Source: Streptomyces inhibens
Lineage (GTDB): Bacteria > Actinomycetota > Actinomycetes > Streptomycetales > Streptomycetaceae
Direction: 5' to 3'
Assembly: GCF_003389455.1 (NCBI RefSeq)
Contig: NZ_QUAC01000486.1
Location: forward strand, 26,686-90,685
Length of the DNA stretch: 64,000 bases
Part shown: piece after piece, positions 8,340 to 17,517 of the stretch
Position numbering within the stretch: the stretch's first letter is position 1
How the letters are laid out: every line of letters begins with the position of its first letter
Program-made: the position numbers and the translations under genes
Notes under the pieces: generated by a model
Seen by the model: the letters and a program-made list of their open reading frames with translations, nothing else
Told to the model about the DNA's origin: nothing
Databases searched by the model: none

Positions 8340-9190
8340 GGCCGAGGGCACGGCGGCGTCCGGCCAGGCGGCCGCTCATGAGCATGGTCATCGACCACAG
8401 CACCATGGCCTCGTGCATGGCGGGCAGCGTCTCGTAGTCGCGCACCAGGCCGCGCGAGCACATCAGCCAGCTCAGCGTTCTTTCCACCACCCACCTGCGC
8501 GGAAGCACCACGAACCCCGTCGTGTCGTCGGTGCGTTTGACGATCTGAAGGGTGAGCCGGAGTTTCTCGGCCGCCCAGTCGCCAGGCGCCCGGTATAGCC
8601 GCCGTCCGCCCGCACCAGGCGGATGGAGAAGCACGTCTTGCGCAGCCGCTCCAGCAGCTGGGCGGCGGCGTCGCGGTCCTGCACGCTTGCCGCGGTCACG
8701 AGCACGGCCAGGACCAGGCCGAGGCAGTCCACCACGACGTGCCGCTTGCGGCCGCCCGCCTTCTTCCCGCCGTCCCACCCGGATGGCGGGCGGGGGATGT
8801 TCGCCGCCGCCCGCACCGATTGCGAGTCCACGATCGCGGCCGTCGGTCCGGTGAGCGGCCTTCCTTCTCCTGGACCTTGCCACGCAGCCGGTTGTGGAGC
8901 TCGGCGAGCAGACCCGTCACCTGCCTGCGGCGGGCGAAAGCATGCACGCGCCGATACGGCGGGAAGTCCGCGGGCAGGTTGGCCCACTTGACTCCGTTGT
9001 CCACGACATGGCGGACCGCGTCGAGCATGACACGGTGGCAGTACCCCTCCGGCCAGCCACCCCGCCCCTCCAGCCATGCCGGCAGCGGCAACACCGCCCG
9101 GACGACCTGCCACTCCGCTTCCGTGATGTCGGAGCCGTAGCACGGGATCCGGTCCGGGTGGTCCGCGGCGTTGCCGAATCTGTGCGCGAG
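8340..9190 (-). pseudogene. IS5-family transposase remnant with two frameshifts
   Basis: On the minus strand the N-terminal part reads YGSDITEAEWQVVRAVLPLP and continues to LHNRLRGKVQEKEGRS. The frame shifts near 8858 into AAIVDSQSVRAAANIPRPPS with the first catalytic Asp and VVVDCLGLVLAVLVTAA, ending DGGYTG. A second shift near 8595 leads to IVKRTDDTTGFVVLPRRWVV, ERTLSWLM with the catalytic Glu, and MTMLMSGRLAGRR at the C-terminus. All blocks are present in order in three frames. Terminal repeats could not be identified with confidence. Confidence 0.8.
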
Positions 9191-9249
9191 ACAACCGCAC
9201 AGCGACACGCGGGAGTTGGACGCGGTGGGCAGGCTCACGCAAGACTTCA

Positions 9250-9730
9250 GCAACAGGGCCTCCTTGGCGCTCGATTGGCTTCGCAACCCCGAGCTACCAA
9301 GGGGCCCTCCTCGCATGCCCCGGCCCCGCACGATCACCCGATCCAGAACCCTGTTGCATCAGACAACTGCGCTGACCGGTAGGTGGAAGGCTTCTCAGAG
9401 GACGGCACCGGCTTTGACCACGTGCCGGAGGACGGTCGAACTCCTATTGAGGCAACCACGCGAGCTTGCCACCACGACCAACGCCCTGGAGGCTGATCGT
9501 CGAAAAGCTCAGCGTCGCCCGCCCTGCGCGGCCTGCGCGCCTGCTTGCTCAAAGCGGCCGCCGGACGGCGGGGGCCGGGCGGATCCGCATGACAGCCTGC
9601 TCGACCCCTCTTGCCGCATATGCGCAGGACGCCAGTGTCTGAGCACTGAAGTGGTTTCCCAATGGAGAAGTCAAGCCGCTGAGCCTGTGCTGAGCTCCAG
9701 TGAACCGCGTCCGGGCAGGGCTGGCGTTGA
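9250..9730. other. Gene-free stretch
   Basis: No convincing gene, tRNA or repeat is visible here. The open frames lack codon-position bias and match nothing I recognise. It probably consists of degraded sequence outside the IS5-family remnant. Confidence 0.4.
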
Positions 9731-10213
9731 TCAGCGGGTCGGGAAGGAAGCGAGAGCAAGATCCCACTGGTCAGCTGCGTGAAGGAGGGCAGCCTTATCC
9801 TGCCGCACCTCCACGACGTACTGGTAAATGTCCCCTCCGCCATCACCCTGCCGCCATGGGGGTGCCGCTTCCAAGGACAGGTGAACGCGAATTGCCGCTC
9901 CACCCTCACTGTGGTCGGCGAGGCTAAAGGCCAGGACCGGCTCGACGAACCATGTGTCCGGAGACAACTCGCCTTCGGCGTCAGGTCTGTTCACAGCCAC
10001 CTTCCCCGATGCCACCGCTCGCAGCCAGTCGGCCACCTCGCGCGCCTCATCGGTCAGCAGACACGGATCTGTAAAGGACCAGCTGCCCTCGGGAGTTGTC
10101 ACTGTGCCGCCGATGACTAGCCAGTTGTCGTCGTAACGGTCGCCCTGGGCTGCGGGGAATTGATAGCGCAGCGGGTGGAGTTCGACACTGCCTGCGTGAT
10201 CGCTCAATAGCAC
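9731..10213 (-). CDS. WapI-like immunity-family protein
   Basis: A protein of about 160 residues with the pattern VELHPLRYQFPAAQGDRYDD, NWLVIGGTVTTPEGSWSFTD, LLTDEAREVADWLRAV and a C-terminal IYQYVVEVRQDKAALLHAADQW. I recognise this as a streptomycete family currently described as WapI-family immunity proteins. No toxin gene is adjacent, so it may be an orphan immunity gene captured with the surrounding mobile DNA. The start is uncertain: TTG 10219 or GTG 10213, neither with a good ribosome-binding site. Confidence 0.6.
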   Translation of the reverse strand: MLLSDHAGSVELHPLRYQFPAAQGDRYDDNWLVIGGTVTTPEGSWSFTDPCLLTDEAREVADWLRAVASGKVAVNRPDAEGELSPDTWFVEPVLAFSLADHSEGGAAIRVHLSLEAAPPWRQGDGGGDIYQYVVEVRQDKAALLHAADQWDLALASFPTR

Positions 10214-10264
10214 TGCCAAAGGATGTCACGGGCCTTCCCGGCTCCGCCCAGCGCGGGCCAACGG

Positions 10265-10877
10265 TCACGGCGACGCCGTGACCGGCGGTGGTATGACCTC
10301 GTATAGGCGCCGGTCACGGATCAGGGCCCAAAGGACGTTGACGCGGCGGCGGGCGAGGGCGAGGACAGCTTGGACGTGTCGCTTGCCTTCGCTCCGCTTG
10401 GGTTCGTAGAAGATTCGCGAATTGGGGTCGTAGCGGATGTTCATCAGGGCGGATATGTAGAAGACGCGCTGGAGACCGCGGTGGTAATGCCGGGGCCGGT
10501 GGAGGTTGCCGCTCATTTCCTGAGTCGTACGGTGCCGGCGCTAGTCCGGCAAAAGCAGCAAGCCGGTCCGGGGTCGCGAAGAAGGCGATGCCGCTGCCGA
10601 CCCCTGCGAGGAACTCTGCACCGAGGAGCGGTCCGATGCCCGGCATGCTCGTGATGACCTCTGCACGGTCGTGGGCTCGGAAGCGGTCCTCGATGAGCCG
10701 GTCGATCGCCGCGACCTTCTCGTTCAGCACCCGTACGTCCTCGGCAAGGGTCCGCACCAGCTGTGCGATGACCGCTTCGCCGGGTACTGCGGTGTGCTGC
10801 TGCTTGGCGGCACCGACCGCCGTCGCCGCGAGTTCCTCGGGGCTGCGGACGCCACGGGCTCGGAGCCAGCGCGTCAC
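10265..10877 (-). pseudogene. IS110-family transposase, 5'-truncated and frameshifted
   Basis: The readable minus-strand segment starts at TRWLRARGVRSPEELAATAV and includes the Transposase_20 core SMPGIGPLLGAEFLAGVG and FATPDRLAAFAGLAP. A shift near 10510 moves into MSGNLHRPRHYHRGLQRVFY, followed by YEPKRSEGKRHVQAVLALAR at the C-terminus. The N-terminal DEDD catalytic domain is missing: the fragment begins exactly where the LysR gene ends, so recombination joined the two. Not functional. Confidence 0.8.
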
Positions 10878-11788
10878 TTTGTCGTCGGGGCTTGGCTGCT
10901 GATGGCCGCTGCGGCGTGTTGCAGCTCGGTGAGGACCGTCTGGACGGCTGTGCGCGCGGTACGTTCGGGGCGGTGGAGTGCGTCGATGTGGCGCCTTGCG
11001 TGGACGCCGGCCAGCGGTCTGAGGGTCACCTCAGGGTGCGGGCGGGCGGTCCAGCGTGGCATCAGGGCGATTCCGGCGCCGGCCGCCACGACGTCGGCGA
11101 CCACGGAGAATTCGTTGATGCGGTGGGCGAGGTGAAGTCGGCGGCCGGCCGCGGCGGCGATGGCCTCGATGGTGGCCATGAGCGGGAAGCCGTCGTGGAC
11201 GGTGATCCAGGGCTCGTCGGCCACGTCGCGGGGGGTCAGCTGTGTCTTGGCGGTCAGGGGGTGGCCGGAGGGCAGCGCGACGTCGAGGGGTTCGTGCAGT
11301 AGGGCGGTGGCGGACACGGTCCGCGGCCATGGCGCGGCATGGTCGAGCCGATGAGCGAGGACGATGTCGTACTCGCGGGTCAGGGGCGGGAAGTCGCCCT
11401 GGGCGACGTCCTCGTCGGCGAACGCGAGCTGAGGGGAGCCGGGTGCGGCCAGGGCCTGTAGCAGGCGGGGCAGGAAGGCTGCGGCGGCGCTGTGGAAGGC
11501 CGCCACTGACACCAGGGCGTCGGTTTGGCCGAGGAACTCCTCAACGCTGTGGTGGGCTCGGGCCAGGGCGGTCTCGACCTCGATCGCGGCGTCGGCCAGA
11601 GCCCGTCCGGCGGGGGTGAGCACGAGTCGCCGGCCCTCGCGCTCGGTGAGCGGGACCGGGACCGAGCGCTGCAGCAGCCGCAGCTGCTGAGAGATCGCCG
11701 AGGGGGTAACCATCAGCGCCTCGGCCGCGGCCGTGACGCTGCCCAGCTCGCCCAGCTCACGCAGGACCCGTAGTTGTCTCTCATCCAC
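10874..11788 (-). CDS. LysR-family transcriptional regulator
   Basis: A 304-residue LysR regulator. The winged helix-turn-helix is at residues 1-60 (LRVLRELGELGSVTAAAEAL, TPSAISQQLRLLQ) and the effector-binding domain from about 90. Start GTG 11788. It is divergent from an EamA exporter gene with a clear LysR-type palindrome between them, so it likely controls that exporter. The C-terminal few residues may have been altered where the IS110 remnant joins directly at the stop codon. Confidence 0.9.
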   Translation of the reverse strand: MDERQLRVLRELGELGSVTAAAEALMVTPSAISQQLRLLQRSVPVPLTEREGRRLVLTPAGRALADAAIEVETALARAHHSVEEFLGQTDALVSVAAFHSAAAAFLPRLLQALAAPGSPQLAFADEDVAQGDFPPLTREYDIVLAHRLDHAAPWPRTVSATALLHEPLDVALPSGHPLTAKTQLTPRDVADEPWITVHDGFPLMATIEAIAAAAGRRLHLAHRINEFSVVADVVAAGAGIALMPRWTARPHPEVTLRPLAGVHARRHIDALHRPERTARTAVQTVLTELQHAAAAISSQAPTTK

Positions 11789-11795
11789 GCCAATA

Positions 11796-11812
11796 CTTTA
11801 GTGCTACTAAAG
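11796..11812. promoter_or_regulatory. LysR-type operator
   Basis: CTTTAGTGCTACTAAAG is a perfect 7-bp inverted repeat with a 3-base spacer. It lies 7 bases upstream of the LysR start and 58 bases upstream of the EamA exporter start. Its size and AT-rich arms suit a LysR recognition site controlling both divergent genes. Confidence 0.7.
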
Positions 11813-11869
11813 ATCTGGTTGAGAAAGTGGCCCTTGGCTTCATTGTTCCGGTCGGAGACCGTAGAACGC

Positions 11870-12814
11870 ATGCCCGACACACGCCGCACCGATCTGGTGC
11901 TCCTGATGGTCGCTTTGGTCTGGGGTTCCAGCTATCTGACGGCGAAGACAGCTGCGGACGCCGCCCCGATCCTGGTGGTGCTCTTCATGCGCTACCTGCT
12001 GTCGGCAGTGGCGAGCATCGTCCTCGTCCTGGCCACCGCGCGCCGACGGCGGGGCCGCTGGACGCCGGAGGAGGTCCGCATCGGATCGGTTCTGGGCCTG
12101 ACCCAGACGGCGGTCCTGGTGCTGGAGATGTATGGCGTGGCGCAGACCAGCGCTGCAAACGCGGGGCTGCTCATCAGCCTGACCCTGGTGATCACCCCGC
12201 TGCTGGACCGCTCGGGCGGCCGCAGCAGGGTGCCGCCGCGGTTCTTCCTCGCTGCCGGCGTGTGCGTAGTAGCCATCGGCCTGCTCACTTCGGGACACGG
12301 TCTGCACGCTCCCGGGATAGGCGACGGCCTGATGCTGGCCGCTGCTGTGGTCCGGGCCGGCCACGTGGCCTTGGTCGGACGGCTCACCGCGGGTCGTGCA
12401 CTTCGGCCGCTGCAGCTGACGACTGTGCAGACCGTCGTCGGGACGATGCTGTGCCTCGCACCGTCCGCCGCGGGCGGTCTGCCGATTCTGGCTCACGCCA
12501 CCGCTGGCACTTGGTCCCAGTTGGTTTATCTCGCCCTGTTCTGCAGCGTGTTCGCCTTCCTTGCCCAGACCTGGGCCATCCAGCGCACCTCCGCGAGCAG
12601 AGCCAGTCTCGTCCTGGGTACCGAACCCGTCTGGGCGGTCGCCGTCGGAATCGTCCTCGGAGGCGAGCGGCTGACCGCACTCGCGGCGCTCGGCGCGGGG
12701 CTGATGGTCGCTGGGACGTATTGGGGCCAGGCCATCGAACGTGCCCACCGTCACTCCATGACAGAGTCGAAAGAGAGCAGCACATGCCCGACCACGGTAC
12801 CTACCAGCGCCTGA
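11870..12814 (+). CDS. EamA/DMT-superfamily exporter
   Basis: A 314-residue inner-membrane transporter with about ten hydrophobic segments in two EamA repeats. The first repeat starts LVLLMVALVWGSSYLTAKTA; the second contains FLAQTWAIQRTSASRASLVL and a glycine-rich final helix (LAALGAGLMVAGTYWGQ). Such proteins export amino acids, metabolites or drugs. ATG 11870 follows GGAGA; an upstream in-frame start at 11774 would overlap the LysR promoter and is unlikely. The last 31 bases overlap the start of a broken YbaK-like gene. Confidence 0.87.
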   Translation: MPDTRRTDLVLLMVALVWGSSYLTAKTAADAAPILVVLFMRYLLSAVASIVLVLATARRRRGRWTPEEVRIGSVLGLTQTAVLVLEMYGVAQTSAANAGLLISLTLVITPLLDRSGGRSRVPPRFFLAAGVCVVAIGLLTSGHGLHAPGIGDGLMLAAAVVRAGHVALVGRLTAGRALRPLQLTTVQTVVGTMLCLAPSAAGGLPILAHATAGTWSQLVYLALFCSVFAFLAQTWAIQRTSASRASLVLGTEPVWAVAVGIVLGGERLTALAALGAGLMVAGTYWGQAIERAHRHSMTESKESSTCPTTVPTSA

Positions 12815-13270
12815 TGTCCCTGCTTGATCGCACCGCGATTGCGTAGCGGCTCATCGGCCACGAGCCCGAGGGCGTCACCGAGGCCGTCAGCGCGCTACGT
12901 GGACATCCCGTCTCCCAGGCGGCCAAGTGCCTGATTCTCAGGGCCAAGCTCGACCGCCGCACCACCCGTCACGTACTCGCCGTCGTGCCGGGGGACCGGC
13001 GCGTCGGCCTCGACGCTGTCCGCGCATTGTTCGCAGCCCGCTACGTCGGCGTCAGCGATGCCGCCAGTGCTGAACGTCTGGCCATGCCGTCCCCGGCACG
13101 GTTCTGCCGTTCAGCTTTGACCCTCAGCTTGATCTCGTCGCCGACCCGGAGGTCATCGCCCAGCCTGAGCTCTACTTCAAGCCGCACGTCTCGACCAGTC
13201 GCTGGACATCTCGGCGAAGGATTACCAGCAGCTCGCCGAACCGCGCATCGCACCTTTCGCCGCCCCCCGC
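12784..13270 (+). pseudogene. YbaK-type aminoacyl-tRNA deacylase, broken by a stop and frameshifts
   Basis: From ATG 12784 the frame reads MPDHGTYQRLMSLLDRTAIA and hits TAG at 12844. It continues unbroken in the same frame with RLIGHEPEGVTEAVSALRGH, QAAKCLILRAKL and LAVVPGDRRVGLDAVRALFA, which is the YbaK/ProX substrate-editing core. A shift near 13085 leads to GTVLPFSFDPQLDLVADPEV and another near 13180 to DQSLDISAKDYQQLAEPRIA. It would have hydrolysed mischarged tRNA. At least three lesions make it a clear pseudogene. Confidence 0.8.
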
Positions 13271-13274
13271 TCGG

Positions 13275-13730
13275 CCTGATCCGCGATACATGCCGCCAGG
13301 CAGTCACCTTCGCGGGCTTGTTCGGCGCCTTGGCCGGTGTGTCCGGCGACTTGCGACTCTGTTCGTCTGCCTGGCCCGGAGATGGTGGGCACCGCTCTGA
13401 CTGGTCTCAGCGGCCGGGCCCACTCAAGTGCCCGCCGGACCTGGCCCTCCCCTCATGAGGGGAAGAAACATGACGGACGAAGACGTAACCGCGCCCGCTT
13501 GGAGCGTGACCGTCGGGCGCAGGATTGGAAGTCCGTGGAGGTCGACACCTGCGCGTATCGGTGTCACCGGTTCTACTGTCCTGGATCATCGGCGCGGCAG
13601 GCACCATCGTCTCCAATCCGCTGTGGAGGAGTTTTGTGGGCTGAGGTGTTTGCAACCTCGCATGATCCAACTCGCCCTGCGATACCCACGCCATGCCGCG
13701 GGAGGCTGCCGTGGCGAGTTCGATCACCGC
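13275..13730. other. Gene-free stretch in the decayed zone
   Basis: I see no intact gene, RNA or terminal repeat here. Several short open frames occur on both strands but none carries a recognisable motif. It separates the YbaK-like pseudogene from a phage gene fragment. Confidence 0.4.
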
Positions 13731-14071
13731 TCAGTGCCTGGCGTCCAAGAGCGGTGCAGCTGGTATCTCGGGCTGCGCTTCGGGCAGCCCGAGATAGTCA
13801 CGCACCGCGGCGTTGTCCCCAGTGGCGTCCGCGAGGCGTGCGGCGCTGTCGAAGGCGCGGGCCTGGATTCGCTCGATCTCCGCTTGGGCGTCGTCGATTG
13901 GGTACCGACGTCCATGAGCATCCGGACTCCGGTTTCGGCGGACAGCACACCGGCGGTCACGCCCTTGACCACCTCGGCGAGGACGGCGGCGTGGTCGGTG
14001 GGGGTGTGCGGTCTCCATGCCTGCCGGGACCGGGCCGGTTGGGTTTCGGTGCGAGGGGCCGGACAGGGCAA
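13731..14071 (-). pseudogene. Fragment resembling the C-terminus of a phage portal protein
   Basis: On the minus strand one frame reads DHAAVLAEVVKGVTAGVLSA, ETGVRMLMDVG; after a shift near 13905 the adjacent frame continues with YPIDDAQAEIERIQARAFDS, ADATGDNAAVRDYLGLPEAQ and ends ARH. The pattern matches the C-terminal region of SPP1 gp6-like portal proteins of actinophages. No other phage structural gene is near, so it is an isolated relic. The call rests on pattern recognition of a short segment. Confidence 0.5.
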
Positions 14072-14132
14072 GTTCGGGCGGAGGTTCCTGAACCCCCGGC
14101 GGGTCCGGGCGGGGGTGAGCCGACCGCACCGC

Positions 14133-14228
14133 CGACTACGGCGCCTTCCAGGACGCGGCCCGCGGCCGGAGCGACCTCGTGAGGATCGAGCGGCGCTGGG
14201 AGGACATCCTGCGGATCATGGACTGTCC
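14133..14228 (+). pseudogene. Short Tn3-family transposase fragment
   Basis: About 32 codons read ADYGAFQDAARGRSDLVRIE and RRWEDILRIMDC, resembling a conserved block of Tn3-family TnpA proteins in which a helix ending in RxxWEDILR is typical. Both sides are lost. No 38-bp Tn3 end was seen nearby. Confidence 0.5.
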
Positions 14229-14373
14229 GTCAGTGCATCCGTATTCGTGTCGATCCTGTGCATCTTTGCAGTCGAGGGCATGGAATCCGGACGAGGCTGC
14301 CCATCTCGCCGTGTAGCGCCTGTCTATGCCGTGATAGCACGGAGTAATCCGATTCGAGGGAGGCTACGACCGC

Positions 14374-15033
14374 ATGGGTATCTTCAGCCGTCGCCAGAGC
14401 GCGACTATCGAGCAGACGCAGGCTGTTGGCCCCCGTACGCCTTTCCCGGCGGCCGACGCCACCGGAGTCGCGCTCGACCCCGCACTTCGTGCGCTGACCG
14501 GGCAATGGACCATCGACCGCCCGCACAGTCGCATCGGCTTCTCCGTGCGGCACGCGATGGTCACGACGGTGCGGGGTGCTTTCGCCGATTACGACAGCAC
14601 GCTGTATTTCGACGGAGCTCGGCCCTCCCAATCCCGGGCCGAACTCGTCATTCGGGTCGCCAGCGTCGACACGGGCGTAGAACAGCGGGACGCACACCTC
14701 ATCGGCACCGACTTCTTCGACGCGCGCCGCTACCCGGAGATGGTGTTCCGCAGCACCTCCACGATCCACGAGGGCGCAGAGAGCTTCCGTATGACAGGGG
14801 ATCTGACTATCCGCGGCATCACCCGGCCGGTCGAGCTACAACTCGACTACCTCGGCTCGGTCTTGGACCCGTTCGGCTATGAGCGGGCCGGCTTTGACGC
14901 CACCACCACCATCGACCGCACCGATTGGGGCTTGGTCTACAACCAACGCCTGGAAGCGGGCGGCGCCATGGTGAGCGAGAAAGTTCGGCTGCAGTTCGAT
15001 ATCTCCGCGATCCGGTCCATACCCCTGGCGTAG
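14374..15033 (+). CDS. YceI-family lipid-binding protein
   Basis: A 219-residue protein with a YceI beta-barrel domain from about residue 42. The core begins LTGQWTIDRPHSRIGFSVRH, with VTTVRGAFADYDSTLYFDG next, a central HLIGTDFFDARRYPEMVFRS, and GDLTIRGITRPVELQLDYLG. YceI-like proteins bind polyisoprenoid or other amphiphilic molecules. There is no signal peptide; the first 40 residues look like a linker, so it may stay in the cytoplasm as many actinobacterial forms do. ATG 14374 follows GAGGGAGG with good spacing. Intact among pseudogenes. Confidence 0.87.
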   Translation: MGIFSRRQSATIEQTQAVGPRTPFPAADATGVALDPALRALTGQWTIDRPHSRIGFSVRHAMVTTVRGAFADYDSTLYFDGARPSQSRAELVIRVASVDTGVEQRDAHLIGTDFFDARRYPEMVFRSTSTIHEGAESFRMTGDLTIRGITRPVELQLDYLGSVLDPFGYERAGFDATTTIDRTDWGLVYNQRLEAGGAMVSEKVRLQFDISAIRSIPLA

Positions 15034-15575
15034 TTGCCCCGGAAGGTCCCCTGCGTTCCGTACGACGAGGCGAGCTGCGAGCCGTCACACGGAACTGGTC
15101 TGACACGCAACCCGCTCACGGCACGCTGTCGTGAGAGGGCGCTATATAGCTTGATGGGTGCTTTTCGCCACTTGGAAGGGGAGTGCTCGGCTGGTCAGCC
15201 GGCCGAACTCACCGAGACCGGGGCTGGCCTGTTCACCCAGCCGCGCCCGTAACCCGGCACCGAACCTCAGTCAGCGGGCTCGGCCCAACACCAACCCCCG
15301 TAACAGGAATCAATTCGCATAAGCTCTCCAAGGGCACCACCCGCCTCGCGATCAAGCGCCGAATTATTCGCGTACGCGTGTGCGGCACTCGGTGCTAGTT
15401 TTCGATCACGGCAATCTTCAGCAACTTTCTCTGACGGGGTTCGTCGACAGATGCGGCGCGCCGTTGGCCCAGTGGCCCGGCGCCGGTTGCGTCTGCGCAT
15501 CGTCACGTCGCTTGTCCGCCGCATGCGGACGAGCCGCTGTGTCCTGAACTCCAAGCCGAGAAATGAGCTACAGCT
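15034..15575. other. Intergenic stretch without a recognised gene
   Basis: No supported gene is visible. The sequence is less GC-rich near 15300-15420, and it presumably holds the promoter of the broken erythromycin esterase gene. I could not identify a hairpin or small RNA with confidence. Confidence 0.4.
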
Positions 15576-16880
15576 GTGCCTGTCAAGCCTTCAGCCCGGA
15601 CCGTGCTCGCCGATTGGTTTCGCGAACACTCCACCCCCCTGACCACCCTTGATCCGCAGCAGCCCCTCGACGACCTCGAAGGGCTCCGGGAGATCATCGG
15701 CGATGCCCGCGTTGTCGCGATCGGCGAGGGCGCCCACTTCGTCGAAGAGTTCTCCCGCGCACGCCAGCGGGTGCTGCGCTTTCTCGCCGAACGCTGCGGA
15801 TTCACCGTCTTTGCCATGGAGTTCGGCTTCAGCGAAGCCTTCCCGCTCGACCGGTGGCTGCAAGGCGAGGGGGACGACGGCGACCTGACGTCAGTGAGCC
15901 GGGCCGCCGCCGAGTGAGGCGCCGCGGACCTCATGCACTGGCTCCGCCACCACAACCGCACCAGGAAGCACCCGTTGCGTTTCGCCGGCATCGACGTCCC
16001 CGAGGCCGGCGGGGCGCTACGGCCTGCCCTGGAGCCGGTGGCCGACTACTTGCGCGAGGTCGACCCCGACGCGCTCCGCCTCGGCGATACGGTCCTGGAG
16101 GTGAGCGACCGGTTCTTCAAGGGCTGCGGCTCCGGCGCTGCGGCAGGGCCTGCTTGGGCCGGCCTTCCGGCCGCCGAGCAGAACGAACTGACTGCCGTAC
16201 TGGCGCGGCTGTTGCTGCGGCTGCGCGCCGCCGAACCGCTCTACGTCTCCCGCAGCAGCCAGAGCCGCTTCGACATCGCCCGGCGCCGAGTGGAAGCGGC
16301 TTGCCACACCGACTACATGTTCCAGGCGATGAACGCCCTGCTGTCCGGCCGGGGCCTGACAGCGGACCTGTCGGTACGCGAGGTCTACATGGCCGAATCC
16401 GTACGCTGGCACCTGAGCCACACCGAACCGGGGACCCGGATCGTCCTCGCGGCACACAACAACCACATCCACAAGACAGCGTTTTCTTTGGAGTACGCCG
16501 GCGGACTCACCACGCTCCCGATGGGCCAGCACCTGCAGCGGATGCTCGGCCAGGACTACCGCACCGTGGCCCTCGTCCACACCGCGGACCATGTGCCGGA
16601 AATGTACCCCGACCAGAGCGCCGCGGTGGGGTTCACCCTCACCGAAGCCCACCTTGAGCCTGCCGAGCCCGGCGGCGTCGAGGCCGCCCTCACCGACGCC
16701 GGACTCGCCGACCGGATCACCTTGACCGACCTGCGCCACACACCGCGCGACGCCCAGGGAGCACCATTACTCAACGGGATCCGGTTCCAGAGCTCCCATC
16801 TGAGCACCCCGGTCCCTGAGGCGTTCGATGCCGTAATCGCAGTCCCGACGGTCACCCGGGACCGCACAGTGCGCTTCTGA
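15576..16880 (+). pseudogene. Erythromycin esterase-family gene interrupted by one in-frame TGA
   Basis: From GTG 15576 the frame encodes ADWFREHSTPLTTLDPQQPL, then VVAIGEGAHFVEEFSRAR with the catalytic Glu/His region, and reaches TGA at 15915-15917 after SRAAAE. The same frame resumes at once with GAADLMHWLRHHNRTRKHPL and runs to 16880 with SRFDIARRRVEAACHTDYMF, IVLAAHNNHIHKTAFSLEYA and the rest of the family. Trp is the expected residue at the stop position (EWGAADL), so TGG to TGA is the simplest explanation. Without the stop the product would be 433 residues, normal for the family, which hydrolyses macrolide rings or related esters. No other damage is seen. Confidence 0.82.
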
Positions 16881-16897
16881 CCGGCCTGGACCCGAGG

Positions 16898-16927
16898 AGG
16901 CGGGGCCTCCGGACCAAGGCCCCGCCT
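16898..16927 (+). terminator. Rho-independent-like hairpin after the erythromycin esterase gene
   Basis: AGGCGGGGCC at 16898-16907 pairs exactly with GGCCCCGCCT at 16918-16927 across a 10-base loop, 18 bases after the stop codon. No U-tract follows, as is usual in streptomycetes. Confidence 0.65.
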
Positions 16928-17070
16928 GCCTACGACGCAAAGCGGCGGGCTCGGTGGTGCCCATACCGAACGCGGGATACGCAACTCGCGATGAAGCCAA
17001 CCGGGCTCACCAAGTCTTCACTGAAAACTTCAACTTCCTTATTACAGGGCGTTCCATGGACCCCGGTTTT

Positions 17071-17480
17071 TCAGCTCGGGTTAGCCTCTGGCGTGCCCGG
17101 TGTGTGCTTGGTGAGGGTGAATAGGCCGGGCTCGGGCTCGGTGAGGATGCCGCGGCGGACCAAGCGTTCCAGCTTGGCGCGCGTACTCTCGATGTGCCGT
17201 GGCTCCAGCCCGGTGTCCAGTGCCTGGCAGACGTCCTTGACGAGGAGTCCGCTCGCGGCTTCCTCGAACAGGGCGAGGATCCCGCGGTATCCGGACGGCA
17301 GCCGCTCTGGGGTGGGGGTGCCGTCCTCGGCAGCCGGCTCCAGCACGGTCGCGTGGGTGATCTCCAGCTGCTCCAGGGTGCATTCGGCGGCGTCGAGTTG
17401 GCCGCTGAGCTCGATGATCTGCTCACGCAGCCGCTCGGCGGTCTCGCGGATCGGCCGCTGCCGAGCCTCGATTCGAGGAC
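17071..17480 (-). pseudogene. Coiled-coil plus winged-helix protein, 5'-truncated
   Basis: The minus strand reads RQRPIRETAERLREQIIELS, DAAECTLEQLEITHATVLEP as a coiled coil, then YRGILALFEEAASGLLVKDV, QALDTGLEPRHIESTRAKLE and RLVRRGILTEPEPGLFTL as a winged helix. No start codon with a ribosome-binding site precedes the coiled coil, so the 5' end seems lost; a GTG at 17346 would give only the winged helix. The same family is represented by the fragment at 8127-8330. Its function is unknown to me, though its position next to insertion sequences recurs in streptomycetes. Confidence 0.5.
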
Positions 17481-17517
17481 CACATCCGGGTGGCCGCGCC
17501 GCAGTTGGAGCAGATTG

